A stretch of DNA of 64,000 bases. Origin: Faeciplasma sp045660445. GTDB taxonomy: Bacteria > Bacillota > Clostridia > Oscillospirales > Ruminococcaceae. A program made the translations under genes and the position numbers. Shown in pieces: positions 26,485-34,875 of this stretch. How positions within the stretch are numbered: position 1 is the stretch's first letter; the number at the start of each line of letters is the position of its first letter. Location of the stretch: assembly GCA_045660445.1 (NCBI GenBank), contig JAZRDR010000015.1, positions 7,136-71,135 on the forward strand, written 5' to 3'. Below the pieces are notes generated by a model. The model had not been told where the DNA came from. It searched no databases and saw only the letters and a list, made by a program, of their open reading frames with translations.

Positions 26485-27906
26485 ATGAACATGAAAAAGG
26501 TTTTGGCTGCTATTCTCGCAGTCATGATGGCTGTTTCTGCAATGGCTATCACAGCTTTCGCTGCTGACACTACTATTGCTCTTCACGGCAATGCAGACAG
26601 CAAGACTACTAAGGTTTCCCTTACCCTCACAATCCCCGTGTACGCTCTTTATGGCTACATGACCCCCGACTACGCTCTTAAGGTTCAGCTTCCTGCTAAG
26701 ATTTCTCGCTATGGCGCTTTCAAAGATGGCATGAACATCGACTGGTCCATCGTAGTTAATGGCGTATCTTACAAGCTTAAGGGTGCTGTTGAAGGTACTA
26801 ACCCTGGCGAACAGTACATCTACTTCGGCTTCCTTACTCATGACTATGTTGACGACAAGGTTTGGACTACTATTCCCCAGTCCACTCTCGTTAACGACAT
26901 CACTTCCATGCAGATCGTTGCTAACATTAAGATCCCTGCTGACAAGTACTGCAGCTGGTGCGTAAATGAAGGCAACTTCCTCGTTAAGGAAGTCGGCACT
27001 GCTTCCTACATCCAGGTAGTTAATGCTGATGATAAGACTGACGTTCTCGGTTCCGTATCTTACATGAAGGACTGGAACCCCACTGTTACTGAACTTGGTA
27101 CTGACGTTAACGTTGCTACCTACGGTTGGGTTTCTGATCTTTACAACAACTCTGTAAATGCTGACCCCGATGCTGCTACTTACACCTTCGAATGGGATCA
27201 CACTTTGGCTAATAAGGCTGCTGTTTTGGGCGCTGAATCCGCTAAGGTTGTTGTAACTCTTGACAAGGCTGTTACCGGTAACATCACTTACACCCTCTGG
27301 GCAAGAAATGCAGAACAGTACAATGGTGGCTCTAACCTCAACGACTGGCTCAACTACAAGGATGCAAGAACTGCTGTTTCTACTATCAACGTAAACGGCA
27401 CTACTTCTGAACTCGTATTCGACGTTCCCCTTGATGTTCTCTACAACTCCACATACGGCACTTGGAACACTGCTTTCGCTATCTCTGAAGATATCACCAA
27501 CATCTACAATGTTTTGGCTGTCACAGATGGCAAGGTTCAGAAGTATGTAAACAAGGATGCAGTTGCTAACATCACCAAGGACAATGAAGGCGCTCTCGGC
27601 GAACTCACTTGGGCTATCAACTGGAGCACCAATAATCTTGACGCTTCATACAAGGGCGAAGCTCTCAGATTCGGTGCAGAAGCTAAGGCTCTCTCTGTAT
27701 CTCTCGTTCTCTCTGCTGCTGATGATGTAGTAATTGAAGAAGTTGAAGATCCTGTTGAACCTTCCACTGAAGAAGAAGAAGACGACACTGTTGTAGCTCC
27801 TGAAGAAGAACCCGAAGTAGACGAAAACCCCAAGACCGGTTTGGCTCTCGCTCTCGTTCCTATGATGGTTGCAGCTGTTGCAGTTGTAGCTTCCAAGAGA
27901 AGATAA
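26485..27906 (+). CDS. Abundant surface protein with NPKTG sorting signal
   Basis: 473 residues. A signal peptide (about 1-26, ending TAFAAD) is followed by two beta-rich regions with many Thr, Val and aromatic residues (about 30-215 and 220-410), an acidic Pro/Glu linker (about 415-450), and a C-terminal NPKTG motif, hydrophobic helix and KRR tail. That last trio is a sortase sorting signal, so the protein should be wall-anchored. I do not recognise the outer domains. A perfect promoter, a strong AAAGGAGG and heavily biased codons (AAC, GCT, ATC, CTC) argue for very high expression, as for an S-layer-like or adhesin protein (inference). No sortase gene is in the window. The start could be the second Met, two codons on. 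Confidence 0.85.
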   Translation: MNMKKVLAAILAVMMAVSAMAITAFAADTTIALHGNADSKTTKVSLTLTIPVYALYGYMTPDYALKVQLPAKISRYGAFKDGMNIDWSIVVNGVSYKLKGAVEGTNPGEQYIYFGFLTHDYVDDKVWTTIPQSTLVNDITSMQIVANIKIPADKYCSWCVNEGNFLVKEVGTASYIQVVNADDKTDVLGSVSYMKDWNPTVTELGTDVNVATYGWVSDLYNNSVNADPDAATYTFEWDHTLANKAAVLGAESAKVVVTLDKAVTGNITYTLWARNAEQYNGGSNLNDWLNYKDARTAVSTINVNGTTSELVFDVPLDVLYNSTYGTWNTAFAISEDITNIYNVLAVTDGKVQKYVNKDAVANITKDNEGALGELTWAINWSTNNLDASYKGEALRFGAEAKALSVSLVLSAADDVVIEEVEDPVEPSTEEEEDDTVVAPEEEPEVDENPKTGLALALVPMMVAAVAVVASKRR

Positions 27907-27950
27907 TTCCTCCTACTAAGAAGGATATATTAACTGAATAATCAGTTTTC

Positions 27951-27986
27951 AACACCACCCGATGCAGACGGGTGGTGTTTTTTTGT
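27951..27986 (+). terminator. Intrinsic terminator of the surface-protein gene
   Basis: An ACACCACCCG/CGGGTGGTGT stem with a short loop and TTTTTTT. A smaller AACTGA/TCAGTT hairpin precedes it. Confidence 0.92.
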
Positions 27987-28030
27987 CTGAAATTTTGTGA
28001 AAATTAAGTGTTAAATATTTGTGATTCATA

Positions 28031-28059
28031 TTGACACTTGATAACTCGTTTGCTATAAT
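28031..28059 (+). promoter_or_regulatory. Perfect-consensus promoter of the envelope/sugar locus
   Basis: Exact TTGACA (28031-28036), 17-bp spacer, exact TATAAT (28054-28059). No strong terminator appears from here until 41.9 kb, so it may drive the whole run of genes. Confidence 0.88.
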
Positions 28060-28248
28060 ATAAGAACTGAAAATATGTGTATCCAACTGAATACATAAAT
28101 AACCAAAGCAAATACTTTTCTGTATATTTTTTGTTAAAAATTACGGAAACGGTGTTTGCTTATCCGTGTTTATAGAGGTTAGTATACCTATTTTGTATAA
28201 AATGCACAAAAACATCAGGCAATCTTTACCACCTCAGGAGGTGCAAAC
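28060..28248 (+). other. Long untranslated leader with ribosome-site hairpin
   Basis: About 180 nt lie between the promoter and the first ATPase gene with no ORF or recognised riboswitch. The last part contains CACCT (28230-28234), loop CAGG, AGGTG (28239-28243), a five-bp hairpin that buries the AGGAGGTG Shine-Dalgarno sequence. An AGGT/ACCT mini-hairpin lies upstream near 28176-28190. Confidence 0.5.
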
Positions 28249-28926
28249 ATGGCGACGTTGCTTGCGACCAACGGACTCTGCCGCGACTTTAAGATCGGTG
28301 ACGGCAGTGTGGTTCACGCACTTAAAGACATTAACATCACCGTTGCCGAGGGAAAGCTGACTATTTTGAAAGGTCGTTCCGGCTCGGGCAAAACAACACT
28401 AATAAATCTTTTGGGAGCTTTGGACAGACCCACCAAGGGTGAGGTTTGGTTCGACGGCGTTGACATCACAAAGCTTTCAGATCTGAAGCGTGACGAGCTT
28501 CGCCGCTATAAAATGGCGTTCGTATTCCAGTCTGTGGCACTTATGTCCTCGATGACAGCTTATGAAAACGTTGATTTCGGCTTAAGACTTTCAAAGTTCC
28601 CCTTCGACAAGCGTGCTGAAAGAGTTACAAAATGCCTTGAAGAAGTTGGCCTTGCAAAGAGAATGCATCACCGTCCTGGTGAGCTTTCGGGTGGTGAACA
28701 GCAGCGTGTTGCTATTGCACGTGCTCTCGCTCACGAGCCCAGAATAATCTTTGCCGACGAACCTACCGCCGAGCTTGACAGTACGACCAGCCACCATGTT
28801 GTTGAGCTGTTCAAAAAGCTTGTTTTGGAAGAACACATGACTATCGTTATGACCACGCATGACCCGAGCTTGCTCGAGATTGCCGACGCTGTATATACAT
28901 TAGAGGACGGTGAGATCATTGAGTAA
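28249..28926 (+). CDS. MacB/LolD-type ABC ATPase
   Basis: A 225-residue stand-alone NBD. Walker A GRSGSGKTT (about 45), Q-loop AFVFQSVALM, signature LSGGEQQRVAIARAL, Walker B IIFADEPTAELD, H-loop TTHDPSL. The GEQQRVAIARAL signature with DEPTAELD is typical of the MacB/LolD/FtsE group, which drives FtsX-fold permeases and not sugar permeases. It overlaps the next ATPase gene by 8 bp. Its cognate permease is probably the FtsX-type protein at 45.4 kb (inference). It is the first gene after a perfect promoter. Confidence 0.9.
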   Translation: MATLLATNGLCRDFKIGDGSVVHALKDINITVAEGKLTILKGRSGSGKTTLINLLGALDRPTKGEVWFDGVDITKLSDLKRDELRRYKMAFVFQSVALMSSMTAYENVDFGLRLSKFPFDKRAERVTKCLEEVGLAKRMHHRPGELSGGEQQRVAIARALAHEPRIIFADEPTAELDSTTSHHVVELFKKLVLEEHMTIVMTTHDPSLLEIADAVYTLEDGEIIE

Positions 28927-29899
28927 GAAGAAAAAGTTAGCTGAACACTTAGCTGAAATTTTGGTTCCGGGCGGCGACGAATCGGAATACGCAATTGAAT
29001 GCGAAAACTTAGTTAAGATCTATAAAACCGACCAGATCGAGGTTGTGGCTCTTCAGGGCTTGGATCTCCAGATCAAAAAAGGCGAGCTTGTCGCCATCGT
29101 CGGCACTTCCGGCTCCGGTAAGTCGACACTGTTGAATATGCTCGGTGGACTTGATAAGCCTTCGGCAGGAAGTCTTACCATCGCTGGAAGAAACCTTTTA
29201 AAATTCACCGAAGAAGACTATATGGTCTATAAACGCAACGTTGTCGGATTTGTTTGGCAGAACAATGCACGAAACCTTGTACCTTATTTAACAGCGGTGC
29301 AAAACGTTGAGCTTCCGATGCTTTTGCAGGGCAAAAAGGAAAGACGTGCCAAAGCACTTGACCTTTTGGACGCTGTTGGACTTTCTCACAGAGTTAACTC
29401 AAGACTCGATCAGATGTCGGGCGGTGAGCAGCAGCGTGTTGCGATCGCTATCGCCTTGGCTAACGATCCTGTTATCCTCTTGGCTGACGAGCCTACCGGC
29501 TCGGTCGACACCAAAACCTCTGACCAGATATTAAATGTATTTAAGGAGCTGAACGAGAAGCGCGGAATTACGATCGTAATCGTAACCCACGACCTTCGCT
29601 TGGCCAAAAAGATCGACCGTGTCGTTTCGATTCGAGACGGCAGAACCTCAAGCGAGATCATTAGAAAGTCCCATGCAGATATCATTCGTGATTCAAAGGG
29701 ACTTAAGGATGATGATGCTGTTGTTCCGGAAGAGATTGCGGAAGAAACAGTTTCCGAAGAGCTTGTAGTTTTGGACCGCACAGGCAGACTACAGCTTCCC
29801 AAGGAATATTTAGAAGCCCTTGAAATGAAGGGCGGCGAAAAGGTCAAGGCAGACCTTGATCTTGAAGAGCGAAGGATATACATCCACAAAGCTCAGTAA
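28919..29899 (+). CDS. MacB/LolD-type ABC ATPase with AbrB-like C-terminal tail
   Basis: About 326 residues. Residues 20-250 are an NBD: Walker A GTSGSGKST, signature MSGGEQQRVAIAIALA, Walker B ILLADEPTGSVD, H-loop VTHDLRLAKK. A linker rich in Glu and Val (about 255-285) leads to a C-terminal segment with GRLQLPKEYLEAL, MKGGEKVKADLD and RRIYIHKA, which resembles the SpoVT/AbrB swapped-hairpin pattern (GxxxIPKxxxxxL...GDxV). That extension is unusual for an ATPase and may dimerise or regulate it (inference). The start is uncertain: TTG at 28919 or GTG at 28910. It is coupled to the first ATPase and probably forms a heterodimer with it. Confidence 0.85.
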   Translation: MSKKKKLAEHLAEILVPGGDESEYAIECENLVKIYKTDQIEVVALQGLDLQIKKGELVAIVGTSGSGKSTLLNMLGGLDKPSAGSLTIAGRNLLKFTEEDYMVYKRNVVGFVWQNNARNLVPYLTAVQNVELPMLLQGKKERRAKALDLLDAVGLSHRVNSRLDQMSGGEQQRVAIAIALANDPVILLADEPTGSVDTKTSDQILNVFKELNEKRGITIVIVTHDLRLAKKIDRVVSIRDGRTSSEIIRKSHADIIRDSKGLKDDDAVVPEEIAEETVSEELVVLDRTGRLQLPKEYLEALEMKGGEKVKADLDLEERRIYIHKAQ

Positions 29900-29966
29900 A
29901 ATTCTTTATTTACCCAGGTGGGATAATATAGGTATCCAACAAATACTATGAAAGGTGGATTTCACA

Positions 29967-32945
29967 GTGAAAGACAAGATGTTTAGGCGCATAATTTCAT
30001 TTGTCATTGCATTGGCAATGATAGTGCCTACATTGGCGGTTGTTTATGCTGACGAAGTGGAAGACGGCGATTTGCTTATTTCTTCAGAATCACAGACTAC
30101 CGAGATCAAGGAAACCTCGGCTCAGGGCCTTGACGATGCAAACAGAGCAAGAACTTACAGCACATATTACGATAAGCATATCGATGCTGCACGTCCCGAC
30201 ACAGAGGTTATGATCCCTTATTCTTCATATACCTTTGCAAGCGACAAGACCGAGGCTTATACCGACACCATCGAAGGCATTGATGCTTTGGTATGGCCTT
30301 CTGCATCCGGTTATGTTGAATTCCCCGTAACCATCGCTGAAGAAGGCATTTACAACATGGAATTCATGTATTATGCTTTGTCCAGTGCTGCAAACGACAT
30401 CGAAATCTCCATTCTTATCGACGGCGAAGCTCCTTACGCTACTGCTGAGCGTGTTGTTTTGCCTAAGGTTTGGGTAGATAACGAAAAGGGCTATTTGGTT
30501 GATGAAAACGGCGAATACATCTTGGACGAAGAAGGCAACAGACAGTTCAAGCTTGACGCTCATGAAAACCAGATCAGACCTACTTTGGTTGAGTACCTTG
30601 CTTGGCAGACTATGTCCGCTAAGGATACAGACGGTTTGTTTAACGATCCCTTGAGATTCTACTTCACAAAGGGCGATCACGTTATCACCATCAAGTCTGA
30701 AAAGGCAAGATTTGCACTTTCCTACATCAAGCTTTATAACGAGGACGAGGTTCCCGAAACTGCTGATGTTGACACAGTTACTGCTGATGAAAGCGTTGCA
30801 AGCGTAACTAAGGATGTATTCATCACCCTTGAAGGTGAAAAGGCTGACTTTAAGTCTGACATCACTCTTTACGCTACATATAACCGTTCTACATACCTCA
30901 CTTCTCCCTCTGACCCTGTTAAGATGATCTATAACACTATCGGTCAGGCTAACTGGAAGAACGCAGGCCAGTCTGTTACATGGAACTTTGACATGGAACA
31001 GGCAGGCTGGGTAAAGATCGGTATCAGAGCTAAGCAGGACCAGATGCGTGGTCTTTACTCGAACAGACGTCTTTATATCGACGGTGTTGTTCCTTGTGCA
31101 GATGCAGAGCAGATCAAGTTCTACTATAACACTGAATGGGATTGCGTATCTCCCACTGATGAAAACGGCAACGTTCTTTACTTCTATCTTGAAGCAGGCG
31201 AGCACTCCATCACCTTGGAAGCTATCCCCGGCGAGATCGGCGACATCATGCGCCAGCTCGACGATATCGTATACTATTTAAACAGCTACTATCGTCAGAT
31301 TCTCCAGATCACAGGTCCTTCGCCCGACGAATACAACACCTATATGATCCAGAATCAGATTCCTTCCATCCTTCCCGACTTCCAGAAGTACTCAGACGAA
31401 CTCAGAGCATTGAAGGGAGACATCGAAGTTTTGGCAGGTACAGAAGGTACTGAAGCAGTTTCCTTGGAAACCATGGCTGACCTTTTGGACAGATGTATCA
31501 AGCGTCCCGACGATATTCCCACATGTCTCACACAGATCAAGGACAACATCACATCCTTGGCACAGTGGATGACCGACTATAGAAGCCAGTATCTTGAAGT
31601 TGATATGATCGAAGTTGTTTCTGCAGACAAGGAATTCTCGACTGTTAAGGAAAACATCTTCGAGTCCTTGGCCTTCAGCATTCGTTCCTTCATCGGTTCC
31701 TTCTTCGCAGACTATAACATTCTCTCCGAAGAAAACGAAGGCGCTTTGAACGTTTGGGTATCCTTGGGTCGTGACCAGGCTCAGATCGTTAAGGAGCTTG
31801 TTGACTCTTACTTCGTTCCCGAATCCGGTATCGAAGTTTCCATCAACCTCGTTCAGGGCGGTATCTTGGAAGCAACTCTTGCAGGCAAGGGACCTGACGT
31901 TGCATTCTTCATCGGCGGCGACTTCCCGATCCAGCTCGCAGCTCGTGATTGCTTGGTTGATATCTCCAAGTTCGAAGATTACGACGAGATCACCAATAGA
32001 TTCTCTGAAAACATCATGACCCTTTACACCTATAACGATGGTGAAAAGGCCGGTGTATACGGTTTGCCTATCTCTCAGAACTTCTCAATGATGTTCTTAA
32101 GAACCGACGTTTTGAGCTCCTTCGGCTTTGACAGAGGACCCGAAACTTGGGATGAGCTTATTGAAATGCTCCCCACCCTCCAGAGAAGCTACATGGGCGT
32201 TGGTTTCAACTTCGGCGTATTTGATACCTTCATGGTTCAGCGCGGAATGACCTATTACAACGAAAACCTTACAAAGACAAGATTCACCGAACAGGACGCT
32301 GTTGAAGCATTTGAAATGTGGACCAAGTTCTACACTACTTACAGCTTCGCACAGACATTCGACCAGTTCACACGTTTCAGAACAGGTGAATATCCTATCG
32401 TTATCACAGGTTATACCTTCTATAACCAGCTTTACATGGCTGCTCCCGAAATCAGAGGACTTTGGGAACTCGCTCCTATGCCCGGTACTGTTCGTGAAGA
32501 CGGAACTGTTGACCACTCTGTAACCTCCGGTTCCTCCGGATGCATCATCTTCTCGAAGCTTTCCGAACAGCAGCAGGCTGATGCTTGGGAACTCTGCAAG
32601 TGGTTCACAAGTGCAGAGATCCAGGCTGAATACGGCAGATCCATCGAAGCTCTCTTGGGCCCGCTTGGTAGATTCGATACCGCTAACCAGGAAGCTTTGG
32701 CACAGCTCGCATGGAGCCAGTCCGAACTCGATCTTATCCTTACTCAGATGAACAGAACCATCGAGATCGACATCATCCCCTCTACTTACATCGTTGGACG
32801 TAACATCACCAACGCATTCAGAGACACTGTTAACCTTAACAAGAATCCCAGAGATACTCTTGCATGGTATAATAAGGATATCAACGACGAAATCTTGAGA
32901 AAGTACGAAGAGCTCGGTGTCGTGATCTCCGTACCCGAAGACTAA
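29967..32945 (+). CDS. Very large secreted ABC solute-binding protein
   Basis: About 992 residues. A signal peptide ends near VVYADEV and has no lipobox Cys, so it is predicted to be released or held by other means. Residues 40-470 contain two beta-rich modules that resemble carbohydrate-binding domains (each with a Y/W-rich edge and a GEH or GDH-plus-ITLE/ITIK strand). Residues 470-560 are helical. Residues 575-990 are a type-1 sugar-binding fold: LNVWVSLGRDQAQIVKELVDSYF, GPDVAFFIGGD, YGLPISQNFSMMF, SFGFDRGPETWDELI. Usual binding proteins are about 430 residues. The GTG start at 29967 has AAAGGTGG eight bases upstream. It lies 18 bp before its permease gene. Confidence 0.85.
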   Translation: MKDKMFRRIISFVIALAMIVPTLAVVYADEVEDGDLLISSESQTTEIKETSAQGLDDANRARTYSTYYDKHIDAARPDTEVMIPYSSYTFASDKTEAYTDTIEGIDALVWPSASGYVEFPVTIAEEGIYNMEFMYYALSSAANDIEISILIDGEAPYATAERVVLPKVWVDNEKGYLVDENGEYILDEEGNRQFKLDAHENQIRPTLVEYLAWQTMSAKDTDGLFNDPLRFYFTKGDHVITIKSEKARFALSYIKLYNEDEVPETADVDTVTADESVASVTKDVFITLEGEKADFKSDITLYATYNRSTYLTSPSDPVKMIYNTIGQANWKNAGQSVTWNFDMEQAGWVKIGIRAKQDQMRGLYSNRRLYIDGVVPCADAEQIKFYYNTEWDCVSPTDENGNVLYFYLEAGEHSITLEAIPGEIGDIMRQLDDIVYYLNSYYRQILQITGPSPDEYNTYMIQNQIPSILPDFQKYSDELRALKGDIEVLAGTEGTEAVSLETMADLLDRCIKRPDDIPTCLTQIKDNITSLAQWMTDYRSQYLEVDMIEVVSADKEFSTVKENIFESLAFSIRSFIGSFFADYNILSEENEGALNVWVSLGRDQAQIVKELVDSYFVPESGIEVSINLVQGGILEATLAGKGPDVAFFIGGDFPIQLAARDCLVDISKFEDYDEITNRFSENIMTLYTYNDGEKAGVYGLPISQNFSMMFLRTDVLSSFGFDRGPETWDELIEMLPTLQRSYMGVGFNFGVFDTFMVQRGMTYYNENLTKTRFTEQDAVEAFEMWTKFYTTYSFAQTFDQFTRFRTGEYPIVITGYTFYNQLYMAAPEIRGLWELAPMPGTVREDGTVDHSVTSGSSGCIIFSKLSEQQQADAWELCKWFTSAEIQAEYGRSIEALLGPLGRFDTANQEALAQLAWSQSELDLILTQMNRTIEIDIIPSTYIVGRNITNAFRDTVNLNKNPRDTLAWYNKDINDEILRKYEELGVVISVPED

Positions 32946-32963
32946 AGGAAGGAGGAAGTTATT

Positions 32964-33917
32964 ATGGCTAATGTAAAAACAGAAACCGTTAAGAAGCCCA
33001 AGCCGATTAACACTCAAAGCAAAGCGGCATATACTTGGCACCTTGTAAAGAGAAATCAGGCATGCTATTGGATGATGCTTCCGTTCTTCGCACTCTTTGC
33101 GATCTTCACGATCGTTCCCGTAGTAATGTCCTTCCCGCTTGGTTTGACCAGCTTTAACTTGGTTCAGTTCCCCAAGTATATCGGACTTCAGAACTTCTAC
33201 ACACTCTTCGTTAACGACGACGTATTCCTTATCGCAATTAAGAACACTCTTATCTTTGCGATCTTTACAGGCCCGTTCTCTTATGTATTAAGCTTTATCT
33301 TGGCATGGCTTATCAACGAGATGAACCCCTTCTTGAAGGTATTCTTCACCTTCGTATTCTACGCTCCGTCCATGACTCCTTCGGCATTCGTAATCTGGCA
33401 GCTCGTATTCTCGGGCGACTCTTACGGTTACCTTAACTCGGTACTTATGGACTTCGGCATCATCTCCACTGCAAAACAGTGGTTGACCGACACGACCTAC
33501 ATGATGACAGTTGTTATCATCGTTCAGCTTTGGACTTCGATGGGTGCAGGCTTCTTGGCACTTAGAGCAGGTTTCCAGAATATCGACGCTTCGCTTTACG
33601 AAGCAGGCGCTATCGAAGGTATTCAGAACCGCTTCCAGGAACTCTTCACCATCACGATCCCTGCAATGGGTCCGTCGCTCTTGTTCGCAGCCGTTTTGGC
33701 TATCTCCGGTGCTTTCACCGTCGGTGGCGTTGGAGCTGCACTTTGCGGACTTCCTTCGACTAACTACGCTGTTCACACCGTTATGAACCACGCTCAGGAC
33801 TACGGTTCGATCCGTTACGAGATGGGTTACGCTTCGGCAATCTGTATGGTATTGTTCGTTGTAATGCTTATCTTCAACAAGATCATTCGCCAAGTATTGA
33901 GCAAATATACTGACTAA
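32964..33917 (+). CDS. Sugar ABC permease, MalF type (pair 1)
   Basis: 317 residues and six TMs of the CUT1 permease family. The cytoplasmic EAA loop that docks the ATPase reads EAGAIEGIQNRFQELFTITIPAMGP (about 210-235). A basic N-terminus (KKPKPIN) precedes TM1 (about 33-58). It lies between the giant binding protein and its MalG partner and should form one importer with them. No MalK-type ATPase adjoins; MsmK at 18.5 kb is the candidate. Confidence 0.92.
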   Translation: MANVKTETVKKPKPINTQSKAAYTWHLVKRNQACYWMMLPFFALFAIFTIVPVVMSFPLGLTSFNLVQFPKYIGLQNFYTLFVNDDVFLIAIKNTLIFAIFTGPFSYVLSFILAWLINEMNPFLKVFFTFVFYAPSMTPSAFVIWQLVFSGDSYGYLNSVLMDFGIISTAKQWLTDTTYMMTVVIIVQLWTSMGAGFLALRAGFQNIDASLYEAGAIEGIQNRFQELFTITIPAMGPSLLFAAVLAISGAFTVGGVGAALCGLPSTNYAVHTVMNHAQDYGSIRYEMGYASAICMVLFVVMLIFNKIIRQVLSKYTD

Positions 33918-33935
33918 TAAAGGAGGGGAAATACA

Positions 33936-34835
33936 ATGGCAAGAAAAAAGAAGCCCGTTAACATTGAAAAAGTTCATGTTAAGAAGTCTAAGGGCAAGCA
34001 CATAAACGGTTCACTTGCAGGAGACATTTGTATTTTCATTCTCCTTGCACTCTTGGGAATCTTCATGATCTTCCCGCTCTACTATTCGATCATCCAGTCC
34101 TTCAAGCCTATCTCGGAATTGTTCGTATTCCCGCCTAAGCTTTACGTAGTTTCCCCCACAGGCGAGAACTTCTCCAACCTCTTTAAGGTTGCAGGTAACC
34201 TTTGGGTTCCCTTCTCGAGATACGTTTTCAACTCGGTATTTATCACAATCGTAATCACAGTTATGCACGTGTTTGTTGTTTGCTGCTGTGCATTCTGTCT
34301 TTCCAAGTGCCGCTTCCCCGGTTACTTCGCTTTAAACCAGCTTATCGTAACCGCCCTCTTGTTCACCTCTACAGCTACATGGATCATGCAGTTCGTAGTA
34401 ATGGCAAAGATGGGTATGATCAATACATATTGGGCACTGATTTTGCCGAACGTTGCAACGTCAATGGGTCTGTACCTTATGCGTCAGAGTATGTCGACGA
34501 TCAACGACTCTATCATTGATGCCGCGAAGGTTGACGGTGCAGGTGCATTCAGAACCTGCTGGCAGGTTGTAATTCCTAACCAGAAGCCTGCTATCGCAAC
34601 ACTTATCATCTTCGTATTCCAGGGCGCTTGGAACGTTCAGGGCGGCGCGCTTGTATATCAGGAAGACCTTAAGACTCTTCCCACCATCATGTCGCAGATC
34701 GCTGCTTCCGGTATCGCCCGTCAGGGTATCATCTACGCTTCGGCTGTAGTACTTATGATCCCTCCGCTTGTTATCTTCCTTATCGCACAGAGTAACGTTA
34801 TGGAAACCATGGCTAACTCCGGTATGAAGGACTAA
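33936..34835 (+). CDS. Sugar ABC permease, MalG type (pair 1)
   Basis: 299 residues, six TMs. The EAA loop appears as DAAKVDGAGAFRTCWQVVIPNQKP (about 197-220), with the usual D(A)A.hDGAg pattern of MalG proteins. A basic N-terminal tail (ARKKKPVN...KKSKGKH) precedes TM1. AGGAGGGG lies before the ATG. It follows MalF after 18 bp and precedes the NHL-repeat gene. Confidence 0.92.
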   Translation: MARKKKPVNIEKVHVKKSKGKHINGSLAGDICIFILLALLGIFMIFPLYYSIIQSFKPISELFVFPPKLYVVSPTGENFSNLFKVAGNLWVPFSRYVFNSVFITIVITVMHVFVVCCCAFCLSKCRFPGYFALNQLIVTALLFTSTATWIMQFVVMAKMGMINTYWALILPNVATSMGLYLMRQSMSTINDSIIDAAKVDGAGAFRTCWQVVIPNQKPAIATLIIFVFQGAWNVQGGALVYQEDLKTLPTIMSQIAASGIARQGIIYASAVVLMIPPLVIFLIAQSNVMETMANSGMKD

Positions 34836-34875
34836 TATTAACCCTATGTTAAACTATTATGAAAGGTGATAAGCG

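Noticed and set aside
28249..29899. The two ATPases as the motor of the CUT1 sugar permeases
   Set aside because: They lack the TOBE regulatory domain and have the MacB/LolD-type signature; MsmK fits better.
30225..31205. 326-codon minus-strand ORF inside the solute-binding protein gene
   Set aside because: Long only because of biased codons in a highly expressed gene on the other strand.
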